A program made the translations under genes and the position numbers. The notes under the pieces were generated by a model that did not search any database, had not been told where the DNA came from, and was given only the letters and a program-made list of their open reading frames with translations. 64,000 nucleotides of DNA from Ananas comosus (taxonomy: Eukaryota; Streptophyta; Magnoliopsida; Poales; Bromeliaceae). The number at the start of each line of letters is the position of its first letter. Within the stretch, counting starts at the first letter, position 1. Shown here piece by piece: positions 32,769 to 43,800 of the stretch. The stretch lies in NCBI RefSeq assembly GCF_001540865.1, contig NC_033641.1, positions 4,398,073-4,462,072 on the forward strand, given 5' to 3'.

Positions 32769-33150
32769 ACTGGACACGGTGAACCATTCACCGTGTCCAA
32801 TAGAAATACCCTACTCGCAAGGTGGCAGTATTTATATTGGACATGGCGAACAGTTTACTGCGTTTAGACACGGTGAACAGTTCACCATGTCCAATAGAAA
32901 TGCCCACGGCTTAGCCGTATAGCGGCTAAGTCCCTGGTAGTTAGCCGTATAGCGGCTATTCCACGGCCTCTATTTGTATTGAACACGGTAATTAGTTCAC
33001 CGTGTCCAGACACGGTAAACCAATCACCGTGTTTAGACACGGTAATTAGTTCACCGTATCCAGTAGAAATAACATTCTGGCTATTTCTATTGAACATGGT
33101 GATTAGTTCACCGTGTTTAGACACAGTGAACCAATCACCGTGTTCAACTT
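32769..33150. repeat. Right array of GGTGAAC..GTTCACC palindromes
   Basis: Eight further copies of the same about 26-base palindrome (near 32774, 32840, 32867, 32979, 33007, 33033, 33092, 33119), mirroring the left array within the inverted arms. GTTTAG spacers replace the CC..GG joins of the left array. Two copies of CTTAGCCGTATAGCGGCTA-like sequence lie at 32910-32960. Confidence 0.85.
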
Positions 33151-33285
33151 AAACACCTGGCCGGCCCTGCCCGTGTGGCGCTGACGTGGCGCTGGCGTGG
33201 TAGGGCTAGGGCCATTTTTGCAAATAATTTTAGACGGGTCTATTTTTGCAAATAAAATTTGTCAAGGGGCTATTTGGCAAAAAAA

Positions 33286-34430
33286 ACCCCTAAAAAAACC
33301 CCATTCCGAAACGTCCGCCTTGTCCAAAAAAAAAAAATCACTCCCCCCACCCCAACGGTCGATCAAAAAGGTTTTGCCCTAACTTCTTCTCACCCCTGCG
33401 GCCCTCTCTGCTACCGACCCCAGCCCGCATCCCTTCCCCTTCCCCTCTTCCCTTCCGGCCGCTCGCCGCTCGCCGCTCGCCGAACGCCATCGGAAGTCCC
33501 CGCGGAGCCACATCGAAGATCGGGTTCTTCACTCTTCAGAAATCAGAACCCTCCTCGTCGCCTCTTCCGCTTCCGCTTCCGCTTCCGCGTCGGGTGGTTC
33601 TTTACAAGAATTTTTATGCTTTAGTTTCTCTCTCTCTTTCGTTTATTTCATCTTCTCTTAATTGCTGACTGTATGGTTTCGAGTAACAACCCCATGACTA
33701 CAAAATGTAGCATCATTGTGAACATGCATTTATTAAGATTCATTACTTCTTTTTTATCTTTAATCTCTACAGCATACATGAATAATAATTTCCCCTTTCA
33801 TCCTTTCGGTGAGTTTTATATATATCTATATATTTATAGAGAGAGAGAATTAAAGAGGGTTATTATCTCTTCTATTACATTCTAGTTACTTTTTCTTTTT
33901 TTGCTAATAGCATAAATCTTGAGAGAAAAAAAACTTAATTTAATAGCCGAATTTTTGATCCCGAATTTTTAATTGGTGAACGTATACTATCCGTATAAAT
34001 TACGTATCTGAATAATTGGCGAATCTCTTTTTTAGCCGTATTTTTCAACGAATTTAAAAATTAGAAGACGAATTTTATCCGAATTATACCCGTACTGAAT
34101 TTTTGCCGAATCCAAATGAACTAACTATGCTCTATAACCGCCCCCCCAACCCTACAGGCAGATCCCCAGGTCGGACTCCCACCTCTCCATCTTCTTCTCC
34201 TTCTAGCCCGAACCGCCACCTCTGCTGGCGCTGGCGCCGTCACCGTCGCCGGACGGGGACCTCCAGCACCCTTTATTCTTCATTAAGTAGATTAATCTGA
34301 TCAAATTAATATATTTATTTGATTAGAGAAGCAGATAATCAATTAAAGACTTAGTATAAGTTAACCAATTAGTTTTTTTTTTCTTTGTTAGTTTCTTTTC
34401 TTTTCTTTTCTTTTTTTTTCAGGAAGCGAA
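33286..34430 (+). other. Unassigned stretch upstream of GLE1 with UTR-like patch
   Basis: 33375-33600 is CT- and GC-rich, with tandem GCTCGCCGCTCGCC and CTTCCGCTTCCG units, and looks like a plant 5' UTR or first exon; a GGTGGT donor-like site follows. 34130-34270 is a second GC-rich patch. Both could be upstream leader exons or promoter of GLE1, or remnants of another gene. No coding frame is supported. Confidence 0.3.
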
Positions 34431-34604
34431 GGCCATATTAATTTTTAGTATACTATTGCACAAAGATTTGATAAATTCATCTTTAGATAATGTATTATCT
34501 AAAGATATTAATCTTTAATCCATATTCATCTTTAGGCCATATTAATTTTTAGTATACTATTGCACAAAGATTTGATAAATTCATCTTTAGATAATGTATT
34601 ATCT
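34431..34604 (+). repeat. Perfect 70-base direct repeat with 34-base spacer
   Basis: 34431-34500 and 34535-34604 are identical (GGCCATATTAATTTTTAGTA at the start, AATGTATTATCT at the end). The exact identity implies a very recent local duplication or an assembly slip. It lies directly upstream of the GLE1 first exon. Confidence 0.9.
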
Positions 34605-34679
34605 TGTACTTATATGATATATTGTATAAATTTATATAGGCAGAAAATAATCCCCTATCTAGCTATTAATCTAGAACGG

Positions 34680-34881
34680 ATTGAAGGTGGAGCCAAAACT
34701 GACAACATACGTTACAGCCTCGTCCTTGCTGCGGCTTCTCGTTCCGTCGCGACCCTCTACTCTCCCTTCTCTGGGGAACCGGCCTGGCAGGTCCCATTCC
34801 CGGCTCATCACCATCTCTCCTTTTGAATAATCCCTTGGCGCCCAACCTCCTTTAAATCTTTTTAGACAATTCCCGAAATAT
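34680..34881 (+). other. GLE1: GLE1 exon 1: 5' UTR plus first two bases of ATG
   Basis: The CT-rich, GC-rich leader (34700-34830) ends CCCGAAATAT at 34881, directly followed by a strong donor GTGAGTAT. Joining to 35002 gives AT + G = ATG, then GGT TTC GTT GAA. The 5' boundary of the exon is a guess. Confidence 0.65.
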
Positions 34882-37800
34882 GTGAGTATCAACCAATCTC
34901 TGTTTATTTTCATCCTATTCTGATCTCTTTATCTTTCTTACATTCAAGAATAGCAGTTAGTCCATAGATTCTTTTTTTTTTTTTGTTCCCTTTTCTTGCA
35001 GGGGTTTCGTTGAATTGGAGCTGCCGTGCCGCAAGAACTCACCCTTGGTAGCTTCTGCCGACCCCGATCCGCACTGGACTCTCGACGCTCTCCTCTCGGA
35101 GCTGAACTCCATAGAGACTCAGCTGGGTGCTCGCTTTTCTGCTGCCCCTTCGCCCTTGAAGCAACCTGAGCGGTAGCGTCTGTTCTTGATCTGAGGAAGC
35201 TCGATGCCTTTGTAGAGGTTTCATTTGTGATTTTGTTGCGTAACTTTGTCAGGGAGTTTTGCCAGAAAAAGGCATTGGATAGGAGCAACAATAAGCCCTT
35301 TGTGATGTGTGTGACGGATGACGATGTGGGGGACAGCGAAAGTGATGATGAAGAAAAGGACGATCAGTCTTTGGTGCCGGCAACACGTTTTACCTGCAAT
35401 GATCTTTGTTTGAGGTGCTTAGTTTCTTTACATTATATTTATTTTATGATACATTGTTTATCTATTTCTCCTTTTTCCCTCCGTCTGTTAAGCTTCTTGA
35501 TTGCAATTCTCTTGCATTGTGAAGGGGGTTAATTAAAGGTGAGAGTCGTAGGGAAGTTTGATGGTGAGGTAGCGTGGATTTGATGCAAGTTTGAAGTGCA
35601 AAAAATAATGTGTAGTGCTGGACTGAGTTGCAAATAATAGTATCATCTCGCATGCCAAAATGTTAAAACTTGATGCCTTGCAGACTTGTGTGTATGCGTT
35701 TATTCAGAGGACTCTGAATTATCATGGTTCTTCTTGTCGACGTTGTCAATGCATACTTTTGCAAAAAGGAGGCGAGAGGACATTTAAATGAGTTATGCAG
35801 GTATTGGAGATAGATAGGCCTCAGTTCTTGTTAAGCTGTACTCATGCTTTGAAGAACATAAAACAGCCAAGAAGCACTAGGGTTTCCCATCCGAGAACTA
35901 GGATAGATGAGCCATGGTTTTTGGAAGTAAGATTACAGTCCAAGAACAGGGTTAAGCTTGTGTGATGCCTTTCCTTTCCCCATGATATTGTTTTCTAAAG
36001 GCAAATAATTTGCTTAAAGGTATATTTGGAATTTATGCTCTTTCCATGTCTGCTTGTAATGATGGACAACTATTTATAAATGTTTTGGAGGATTGCTATT
36101 TATATTGATTCTTTTCATATTTAGGGTATTCCATTGTGAAGTGAGGTCAAGTTTCACGGTGAGAAGTAATCGGCCTGTTGTTTAGCTAAGTTTCCTAGCA
36201 TATGTCAAGTCATTGAGGCATAGTTAACAAGATTATCTAAAAAGAAATTTCTGGTTCTTCGATTTGTTTGTTTGTTTTTAAAATTTATCTCTGCAGCTCA
36301 AATTATCTAAATGATAAAACATCTCAAAAACAAGTTCTACCAAACAGGTGAAAATGGAAATGAATTTTAGGTTAGGTATAAACTACTCACTCTAATTGAA
36401 TGGACAACTTTTTGCATCATAGTTTGAACCAAAAATGAAACAAAAGTAGAAACTATATTTCTAATCAAGGTGATATCTACGTTATTAAGTAGTTCTTGAA
36501 AATTTCTCAATGCTGACTTAAAGATTTTAGCTACCGTGGGTATATATATGATGATGATGATGATGATTGAGTAATATTTACAGCAAACTAGACCATTATA
36601 TAATATGTATGTGATTAGTATTTTCTCTATGGCATCCAATTTCAAGAAAACATCTTGGATGTATATCTTAGGGCCAATGGTGTGAAACCCTAGAAATTTC
36701 TTGTCACTTTTCGAGAAAATATCTCTTGTCACTTTTCGAGAAAGTGGTGCCAGCATTAGCACATGCAAATATGGTTGCCTAATTGCCTCGTGTAGAGCTC
36801 ATTTGCATACTGTGTGGACATCATATTATGGGTATCAGGTGCCTACTATTATGTATTGTACGTGGATATAAGTAGGGTTTGCACGACAATTTTATGATTA
36901 GCTAATCACTTTCTTGAACATCTTTATTTTTAATTATTTAATTTAATTTATTATTTTTTGAGAATTGAGAGCTTAGACATTGCACAACTTCCTTGAAATA
37001 ACCCAATTAGGACTTGAACCTAATACTCCCCCAATCTAAACCTCATTCCTTAACACTAGGATCCTGGTGGTTTGGCCAATAACCTGAAAATCAAAGTTTT
37101 ATGTGTAAACTTTGCTGACTTGTTTTGAATATTGATTATTCCGTACGTAGAATATTGCTGTTAAATATGGACATGTAAACTGTCAGGCCATCAAGAGCTC
37201 TTATACTTTTCCGGTTATTCTATATCTTTTTATTATCACATATTCTTATAATTTATTTTCACCAAATTTTATATTTCTTATGCAAACTACATATTCTCCT
37301 TGGTTTGCCTGCGCCTTTGTGGTACGTTGGTCTTGAGTTGATTATTTCTGCTTTTTTGTATATTGATTCTTGAGACCATATCATCCAAAGATATATTATA
37401 ATGTTGTACTACGATGTGGCCTATCTTTGTCTTAATTATTACCTGTTTTTAATATTCTTGTCTTTTCCTGATTTCAGTGAATTTGAAGAATCTGATGATG
37501 AGTTGCTTAATGAAGATTTTCAACCCTGTCTGATAGAAAAAAGACATGTAGAGGAGGGAGTTCTATTTGAACTTGAGAGTGAGCACCAACTCAATGTTAA
37601 AGTGCGTATCTGGAGTTGATCATTCTATAAAGGAATTCTGAGAATGCATGGTTACAAGTTTTCCTCTCGTTTGCCTTATTATATAGTCTTATTTGTTGGA
37701 GTATTTACTAGTGATTGGTAGGGGTGGAAACGAGCCGAGCTCGAGCGAGCTTATGTCGGCTCAAATTNATATATATATAGAGTAGGGCTACTGTGCTATT

Positions 37801-40800
37801 AGGAGCACACAGCCCTTGTGCTCCTAAGTTCTTAACTGCCCATCAAATTTGATGGGTGGTTAGGGTGAAAGAGAGAAGAGAAATTAAAGAGAAATTGGAT
37901 TTTTCAAATTCAAAGAGAAGAGAAATTGAGAAACCCAATTTCTCTTCAATTTCTTTTCTCTTTTTCATCCTAACCACCAATCAAATTTGATGGACGGTTA
38001 AGAACTTAGGAGCACAAGGTCTGCTGTGCTCCTAATAGCACAATAGCCCTACTATATATATATATATATATATATTCGAGCTTTTCGAGCTTTTCGAGCC
38101 TAATTCGAACGAGCCGAGTAATACTCAAGCTCGGCTTGAAATGAATTTCGAGCCTTTTGTTTTGTTCAAGCTCGGCTCATTTAATTTCGAGTCGAGCTTG
38201 AGCGAGCCGAATATCGAGCCGAACACAAGTCGAACGCGAGCCGGCTCGCTCATTTGCCAGCCCTAGTGATTGGTACCTTAAGGCATTGAACATTTTGTCG
38301 TAATATTTCTTTCCTCATGTTAGCTTTGTTGTTTTGCTTGTCTAAAATGATAGATTGGCAAGTGAAAGTGAGAAATACTACCTACTATCTTTTGCTGCCT
38401 ATTACAGCCAATTGGCTATTAGGCTGTGAGGCTAGCAATTCCTGAACTTATTTTTTGATATTCATATCAAGTATGACAATGAACACCCTCATTTTATTTT
38501 CAGGATAAGAATCAGGTATGACAAAGAACCATTGCTCTATAAACCTCCAGGAACCTTGTTATCAACTTAAGTATCTATTAAACATAATAGTTTATTGGCA
38601 GGGAGAAGACACATATTACAATGATAAACGATAAGCAAGAATAAGCAGTCTTTTGTGAGACATGAGTTACTGTCGGTATTTTGCATGCCAACTAATGGAC
38701 ATGCCATAGTATTTGATGCAAACATCAGTTGTGGCTAGCTCTAGCAAAAATTCATGCAATGTTCTTATTGAAGCGTTTGATTACATGTAAATATGCCATT
38801 TAATCTCATCAACCTAGTGTGTCTGCAATGGTGGACAGGTGATGCGAAATTAAACACTTGATAATTAGTTCTAGGGCTTGTTGCAAAGCCCGTTTTCTTA
38901 TTATTTATCGTTTAGATGCATGAACATCTTATTCTCATATCTCTTTTATATACTCATTGGGCAATTGGAAACTTCTAAGAAGAGTTTTATGTCCAAAACA
39001 ACATGGTTGAATGGAGATGATTTAAGTAGCATCGCATTTTATTGTATTAGTAGCAGTGATTCTTACCCAATAATCATGACTGTCGACCTACCTGATACTT
39101 CGGAGGAGAATGGCTTATCGTAGTTCCTATTAGAAATTCTTCTTATTAGGTTACTTTATGTGTTGAATATCAGGAGCAAGTCAGGAATAAAATAGCTGCA
39201 TTGGAGGTTTATCACAATAATGAAATTGAGAGAATAGCTTCTGTCATGGCTCGGCTTGAGAAATTTGCAGAAGTAAGACGGGAGATGGATGGAAAACTAG
39301 ACAAGCACTACCAAAGGAAAATGTATGCTGTCTGCTTTTCCTCTTTTGTGATTTTCACATTATTTTCATGAACTTGCACCCTCCGACACAGCCTAAAACT
39401 AATCAATAATGCTTAGAAGATTTTTCAATTCCTTCTTATTCTGAATGTTTTCGGTTTTAGATATTAGATTTGGCATGGTTAATATCTTTTATCTATTATC
39501 TGATATTCTAGAGACACCTTTTAGAAGCAGTTGCAGGCTGTACGGAATGTTGAAAATAACATCATGTTCTTGCAGAAATTTGACAAGTTCTGGCTAGTTT
39601 TTGCGAAAGCACATTCTTACAAGTCATCAATATTGTTGGTCCACGAATATTTTATGGTCTTGTTGTAACTTGCAAGTGTTAACAAGTGCTTATGTTAGAT
39701 TGATTTCCAATCTTGTATTCCAAGTAAATTAAAGAATAAATCCTTTGAGGCTAGGATAAGTAATTAAAGATGCTTGTCTCATTATTATGTGCATTTCGTA
39801 TACACATTTAACTACCTTTTTTTAGTAAACTTCCAGTAATGGACAGTGGGCATGTGACATTGCTCATTTATAATTTTTAGTATTGGATACATCTAAGTGG
39901 ACATTAGATTAAATATGCTGCAGTATTTGTTCTTGCTTCTTAACCTAGCTCAGTTGGTGTTGTACTATATATTGTTATTGTGGTAAATCAGAATATTTTC
40001 TTTTGAGTCGAAAACTGGGTTGGTCAGGAAGAAATATTAGAAATGCAAGAAAACATTAACCTAATTTGGAAGCAATGAAAGCGAACAATTGGAAAGGGAC
40101 AGAGATGGTCATACCTTGATGCTAGTAGTCACAACAATCTGAACTCCTTTTTAGTCGAAATATGGGAATAAACTTGGTAAGAAAAACTCAACCTAATAAA
40201 CTTGGTGTATTATGGAAATAAAATAAGACCCCCAGAAGTAACCTTCCAGCTGCGTTGTTTGTCGCAGCTGTTTTATGTGGAATAGCTACTATACTATAGT
40301 CCTGCCATTTATTTCCAAAATATATTTTTGAGCTTCTAATCTGCGTCCTTACCCTTTATCTTCATAAGCTTAGTCTGAGACAATTTTATTCGTAATTTAA
40401 TGTCAAAACTCTTTATTTCTTAGTCTGAGACAATTGTATCCATATTTTATTGCTTCATTGTAGTGCGGAAGTGGTTGATAAACACTTATCAGCTGTCCAA
40501 AGGGACCATGAACAAAGATCCCAGATTGTTGAGCGTAGAATAAGAGATGATGCAGCTCTTGAAGAAGCTAAAAGGAAGGAGAAAGCTTTTCATGAGGAAA
40601 AATTGCAACAAGAAAGGGCAAAACAAGAAGCAGAGGTTAGTTTGGCCAATATGAATATTTGCAGACCAGCATTCATATTTGTTTCATTCATTAATGTTTT
40701 CGGACGGCTTTCACTCTCATGTAGTAGAATATTTGAAATTTTGTTCAGAGTGTTTGATTACAAGTTTGCTACCTTGGTTTTCATCTCTTTTGGGGGTACT

Positions 40801-43800
40801 AAAGCTTTTGGAATGGCTAAAATGTATCCTAGTCAAAATCTTATGACTGTTCTATCCCTTTATATCTATTTATATATTCATTACAAAATTACAATTGTCG
40901 TTATTGTTCGAGCATCCATGTAACAGTTGGAGTAATTCATATATCTTGGTTATCCTGGATTATGAATAACCTATGATAGAAAAGAAAGTTATCTGAATAC
41001 ACTTGTCCAAACCTTCTTTGAGAATACAATCGGTATGGGAATATGATATTTTCTTGTAGAATGAAGGAAAATCAGCTGGATGTCCTAGAAAACTATGCAG
41101 TGTTTGGCCAAGCAAATGACAAGGTTTACCATAATAGTGACAAAATATTAGCCTCAAATTTCAGAGGATGTTTTGTCAAAACCTGCACTCCAGTTGCTGT
41201 AGATCGGGCTACGGCCTCTTTTCCTTAAAAAAGGAAATGGAACGGAATCCTTTTTTTTGGCAATATATTATTTCTACTATCTAGCTGTTATGATGGTTCA
41301 AAATTCAAGACTAAAATACAGTGATCATGTTATTGATATTTTTGTTGATTCTAATAGTGATGCTGAGTTTGATACATAGGACCGGAGTACCTACAGAAGT
41401 AATGGGAATGGAGGCATGCTCTCACAAGAGACTCAGTCCACATCTAAGTTTGTAGTCAGACTTTTTTTTTTAAAAAAATAACCCTTAAAAAATTTCTATT
41501 TGTTCAAATGACCTTTCCAAAATTTTATTTGGCCAATTAACACTCTTCTTACCAACTCATTCACCGTCTTTAGAAAGCGGTGAATCAGTCCCCATGTTCA
41601 TATTTTTATCATTGTTCATATATATTTTTTGTATGAGTTGTGAGGATTTTTGTGAGGTTGTTGGAATTGTATCTGGATCATTAGAATTTCTGTTTGATTT
41701 TTAGAATTGTATGGATAGGTTGTTAGGATTTTTGGGTCGCTAAGTTTGTATGTGATTTGTTGGAATTTTTATCTGGTTATTAGGATTCTATATAGGAAAC
41801 AGGAAGAAACGGTGAATCGTTTACCACTTTCTTTCTAAAGGAAAAGATGGTAAATGATTCACCATCTTTTAAATTTTATTAAAGATTCACTGCTTCCTAA
41901 TGGTTTTTCCACCCTCGCGCTGAGTTGGACGAATTAGGTTATTTGGTCAAATAAAATTTTGATAGGGTTATTCACAATTAAAAATTCTTTAAGGGTTTAT
42001 TTGAAAAAAATCCTTTGTAGCCATATGTGCTGCATGTATGATGGGTGCTAACTATGAATATCTATAGGTTCTGCACTTATTGAATAAACATGCCTGTATT
42101 CTACCGGGAATGTCTTGCTTAATTTATCTAATATTTGTAGATGAAAAGTGATGGAATAACTAAATCAAATGATGCACTTGCCATCTCTTAGTTTCTCCTA
42201 TATTGGCAATGCAGCGTCAGTCGTGTTTGTCGGAAGAGACTGGTTTAAGGTTTTTAGTTGTTTCTTCGGCAAATAAATTTGTTCCATTGTGCAGTAGCCA
42301 GTAGTTTGATGATTTCTTTTTGAGTTCTCACACCTAAGAAATTTGTGGAACTTCTAAAGCAGGCGAGAGAGAAGTCCGCAAAATTAGCTGAAGAAGCAAG
42401 AATGGCAGCACTTGAGGCTGCAGCAAAGGAAGCTTCTGAGAAGGAAGCTGCTAGATTGAGAGAGAAAGCTATCTCAGAAGTTGACCAGAGGGGAGCTTTG
42501 GCATTGAGTAAGCTGAGTAGCGTTGAAGAACGTGGAGAAATAAAGCATCATAACTTACTGACTAATGAATTTCATTCTGATAAACAGAAGGGTGGTAAGT
42601 TATCAGGTACTTCACTTCTCACAGGAAATAGCCTATGTTTTACTATAGCTTTTTGCAACTATTGCAGATTAATATGCTATTCTTGTTCAATCATATTATG
42701 TTGAAGATAATTTGTAACTCCTGTAATGAGTTCAAGAAGAGATGGTTTTCTAAACTGGTGGTTAATTATCATGCTCGTCTCACTTTCAGTAGACTGAATA
42801 TGGAATAACCTATGGTTTATGTGATGTTTGTCCATGTAAAAGTTGCAGCCATCTTGACCATTACCATTATGGACGCTATTATGTTGAGGAAAATGTGTGA
42901 AATTATACAAAGCACTGACAATATGGTAACTAATAGAAGTCCTCACATACTAGTGTAGGACAGTATGGTGGAAATCACTTGATGGTAGTTCAAGTGTGAC
43001 GAACTGTATTTGTTCTTGGAGTTGTTTTTTTACATGAGATATAAATTTACAACATTAACATTAAGGTCTGTAAGAATCTTTTTGACTTCTGGAAAAAGCT
43101 AAGGAGATTTTTTGTTTGCTGGGCATCGTGCTTCGGTACCAACTAGCCCGCTAGTATTAGCAAATTCGGGACTTAACCATGTGGTCCAAAATGCTTAAGC
43201 CCAAGTTAGCAATACTAGACTGCTAGGTCCTATATACCTTCTGTCCATTGTGGGACCATGAACAATATTAGTAAATTATGGTGCTGTTTCAACAAGGCTA
43301 TTCAGTTGATAGCAACTGTGATTTACTTATTTCTATCTAGCTCATCAGACTTTTGTATTTGTTGTAACTTTTGTGCTTGTAGTAACTAGCATTTATTGAC
43401 TCATGTGTGGCAGGCATTAAGGTATTTGCTGCTAATGCAGCATTAGATGCAGAGAAGAAGAGGCTCACATTATCCAATGAAGTGCCTGATAAGGCCCATC
43501 TTACAAAGGTTTCTCTCTCATTCAGTTGACTTGCCTTATGTGATTGCTTTGGTCCCTTCTAGATCGGCAATTTCTGTTATTCCAAGAATCCATTATGTCT
43601 CATATTATTATTTACTCATCAAGCTCTTATACGAATATAGGCTTTACGAAGAACTAATGATGAACTCACGCGATGTTGTGGGCGCTTATATAAAAGTATA
43701 ATGTAAGAGTTGATTGATTTAGTTGTTATTAATAGGTAAAAACGTACAAATAATTACTTTAATAAATTTATAGTTGTGACTTGTGAGAATTGCATGAAGT

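Larger units (their letters stand above)
30912..33285. mobile_element. 2.4-kb TIR element with palindrome arrays
   Basis: Long imperfect terminal inverted repeats: the left arm from GGGCTTTTTTTGCAAATAGC (30912) and the right arm ending near 33285 share, inverted, AATAGCCCC, TGACAAATTTTATTT, TTTGCAAAAATGGCC, CCACGCCAGCGCCACGTCAG and then the palindrome arrays, over about 500 bases per arm. TAAAAAAA flanks both sides but is low complexity. The architecture suggests a Mutator-like or foldback DNA element. A gypsy LTR end (32261-32764) sits inside. No transposase catalytic domain is visible. Confidence 0.65.
37719..38265. mobile_element. hAT-type non-autonomous element in intron 4, hosting a nested MITE
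   Basis: Ends are TAGGGGTGG at the left and CCAGCCCTA at the right. The 8-base target duplication GTGATTGG is perfect on both sides (37711-37718, 38266-38273), diagnostic of hAT. The body is built of repeated GAGCC/GGCTC and CTCGAGC motifs, the usual subterminal repeats. A second MITE at 37782-38052 splits it. Confidence 0.85.

Noticed and set aside
40450..40923. A 157-residue single-exon gene
   Set aside because: Only 40464-40635 is coding (GLE1 exon 6); the rest is intron that happens to stay open past a good GT donor.
42345..42704. A 119-residue single-exon gene
   Set aside because: It is GLE1 exon 7 with intron sequence on both sides; splice sites and phase fit the larger gene.
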